A stretch of 40,945 nt of DNA from CAYHGV01 sp964356135. GTDB taxonomy: Bacteria; Hydrothermota; Tepidihabitantia; CAYHGV01. Positions 40,092 to 40,945 of this stretch are shown here, piece by piece. The DNA is taken from NCBI GenBank assembly GCA_964356135.1, contig CAYHGV010000011.1:1-40945 (forward strand), read 5' to 3'. The notes under the pieces are model-generated. The model searched no databases. It was not told the DNA's origin and saw only the letters and a program-made list of their open reading frames with translations. The position numbers were made by a program, and so were the translations under genes. Position 1 is the first letter of the stretch; each line of letters starts with the position of its first letter.

Positions 40092-40945
40092 GGACGATTT
40101 GCTTGATACCAATCGACGGTTTTTTGTAATCCCGTTTCAAAAGAAATTTTGGCGCTGAACCCGAGGCGCTGTTTGATTTTGGTAATATCTGCCTGGGAAT
40201 GCAGGACATCGCCCGCCCGTGCTCTGGTATAGGTAACCTTGTAATCACTTTTATTAAATATGGACTTTAATATTTCTATCATCTGGTTGAGGGAAAACCG
40301 GTTACCGCCCGCAACATTGAAGATCTCTCCGGAAATTTTTGCTTGTGCTGCAAGTATATTCGCTTCGACAATATCATCAACATAAGTGAAATCCCTCGAT
40401 TGTTCTCCATCACCGTAGACCGTGAGTGGCTTGCCGGCAAGGAAGGCATTGATGAATTTTGCGATAACGCCTGAATATTCCGAAGACGGGTCCTGATACG
40501 GACCGTAGACATTGAAATAGCGCAGGGTGATTGTTTCCAAGCCATAGATGTGTGAATACGACCGGCAGTAGTGTTCACCCGCAAGCTTGGAGACCGCATA
40601 CGGTGAAAGCGGTTGGGGGAGCAAAGTTTCGGTTTTGGGCAAAGCCGGCGAATCTCCGTAAATCGAAGAAGAAGAGGCATAGACCACCCGTTTGACACCG
40701 TTCGTCCGGGCGGCCTGGAGGACGTTCAGGGTACCGGTGATATTGACATTATTGGTCGTATGGGGCGCCAAGATCGAGCGGTAAACCGAAGGCAATGCCG
40801 CCAGATGAAAGACGATTTCAACCCCTTTCATTGCATCGCGTAAGATGTCGAAGTCGCGTAAATCGCCTTCCACGACGTCAAGGTTGTTGGTCAAAGATAA
40901 TTGGTTAAATGGTGATCGGTTAAATGATGACGGGGTTATTGGGTT
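40088..40945 (-). CDS. NAD-dependent sugar epimerase (extended SDR), 5' end outside the window
   Basis: The frame is open through the right edge, so about 285 C-terminal residues are visible. They include FHLAALPSV, YASSSSIYG with the active-site serine, LSPYAVSKLAGEHY (YxxxK), LRYFNVYGPYQDP and FTYVDDIVEANILA, matching UDP-glucose 4-epimerase-like enzymes. The NAD-binding GxxGxxG lies beyond the edge. The segment before LDVVEGDLRD is encoded by degenerate repeats, giving an Asn/Ser/Thr-rich insert in the variable loop after the second strand. The TTG at 40894 is not a credible start. It would interconvert glucose and galactose-type or related sugar nucleotides. Confidence 0.9.
   Translation of the reverse strand, partial: NPITPSSFNRSPFNQLSLTNNLDVVEGDLRDFDILRDAMKGVEIVFHLAALPSVYRSILAPHTTNNVNITGTLNVLQAARTNGVKRVVYASSSSIYGDSPALPKTETLLPQPLSPYAVSKLAGEHYCRSYSHIYGLETITLRYFNVYGPYQDPSSEYSGVIAKFINAFLAGKPLTVYGDGEQSRDFTYVDDIVEANILAAQAKISGEIFNVAGGNRFSLNQMIEILKSIFNKSDYKVTYTRARAGDVLHSQADITKIKQRLGFSAKISFETGLQKTVDWYQANRP
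40893..40945 (+). repeat. Degenerate repeat tract inside the right-edge epimerase gene
   Basis: On the + strand GATAATTGG, TTAAATGG, TGATCGG, TTAAATGATGA and CGGGGTTATTGGG. It shares GGTTAAATGA and CGGGGTTATTG with the tract at 38128-38155. On the coding strand it gives NPITPSSFNRSPFNQLSLTN in frame. It may continue past the window edge. Confidence 0.7.

Noticed and set aside
40088..40894. Complete epimerase starting at the TTG at 40894
   Set aside because: This start would remove the NAD-binding domain, and the frame is open to the window edge, so the gene is treated as partial.

Overview
This window is a large polysaccharide (probably LPS O-antigen or similar surface glycan) biosynthesis and export locus. 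Every gene I can support lies on the minus strand, so transcription runs from the right edge to the left. An ABC-transporter export pair (Wzm/Wzt, Wzt with a C-terminal glycan-binding domain) points to a Gram-negative-type envelope. The many short degenerate heptamer and nonamer repeats, the stand-alone S23/IVS four-helix-bundle gene and the mosaic base composition suggest an uncultivated environmental bacterium. No rRNA, tRNA or housekeeping marker is present, so I do not name a phylum.

Layout from right (upstream) to left (downstream). 40945-36757: a sugar-nucleotide epimerase cut by the window edge, a RelE-type toxin-antitoxin pair, a nucleotidyltransferase/HTH/small-protein cassette, then UDP-glucose dehydrogenase (ugd). 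36756-33759: a C-terminal remnant of an epimerase, wzm, a four-helix-bundle gene bracketed by inverted heptamer repeats, and wzt. 33762-26204: a tightly coupled sugar-nucleotide module with rfbF, rfbG and rfbH (CDP-4-keto-3,6-dideoxyhexose), a GNAT-aminotransferase fusion, a TylF-type methyltransferase and a two-subunit transketolase. 26207-21731: two GT2 enzymes, an array of covarying palindromes, a GT4 and a GT11 fucosyltransferase-like enzyme. 21561-17476: acetyltransferase, Gfo/Idh/MocA oxidoreductase, DegT aminotransferase and epimerase (a 2,3-diacetamido sugar or uronate route), ending in an epimerase remnant. 17483-14716: a tandem flavin-reductase-like protein and an epimerase with a Cys3His insert. 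14650-1: a visibly AT-rich block of glycosyltransferases, an MBOAT/SGNH acylation pair, a GT14 enzyme, a methyltransferase of foreign composition, an asparagine-synthase-like enzyme, an ATP-grasp enzyme, a polytopic membrane protein, a GT4-amidotransferase fusion and another GT4. The first codons of a further gene run off the left edge.

Working model (inference): precursors such as UDP-glucuronate, a diacetamido sugar, a CDP-3,6-dideoxy-derived amino or branched sugar and probably GDP-fucose (for the GT11 enzyme) are assembled by about eight glycosyltransferases. The glycan is decorated by O-acylation, methylation and amidation or amidination, then exported by Wzm/Wzt. Frequent 4-bp ATGA overlaps show translational coupling within the modules.

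The most unusual signals are: (i) a family of 7-bp and 9-bp degenerate tandem repeats that lies between genes, brackets small accessory cassettes and is also inserted in frame into three genes; (ii) a 19-bp-period array of palindromes whose stems change in a compensating way at 24016-24162; (iii) a candidate new CDP-sugar pathway combining RfbFGH, a GNAT-aminotransferase fusion and a split transketolase.
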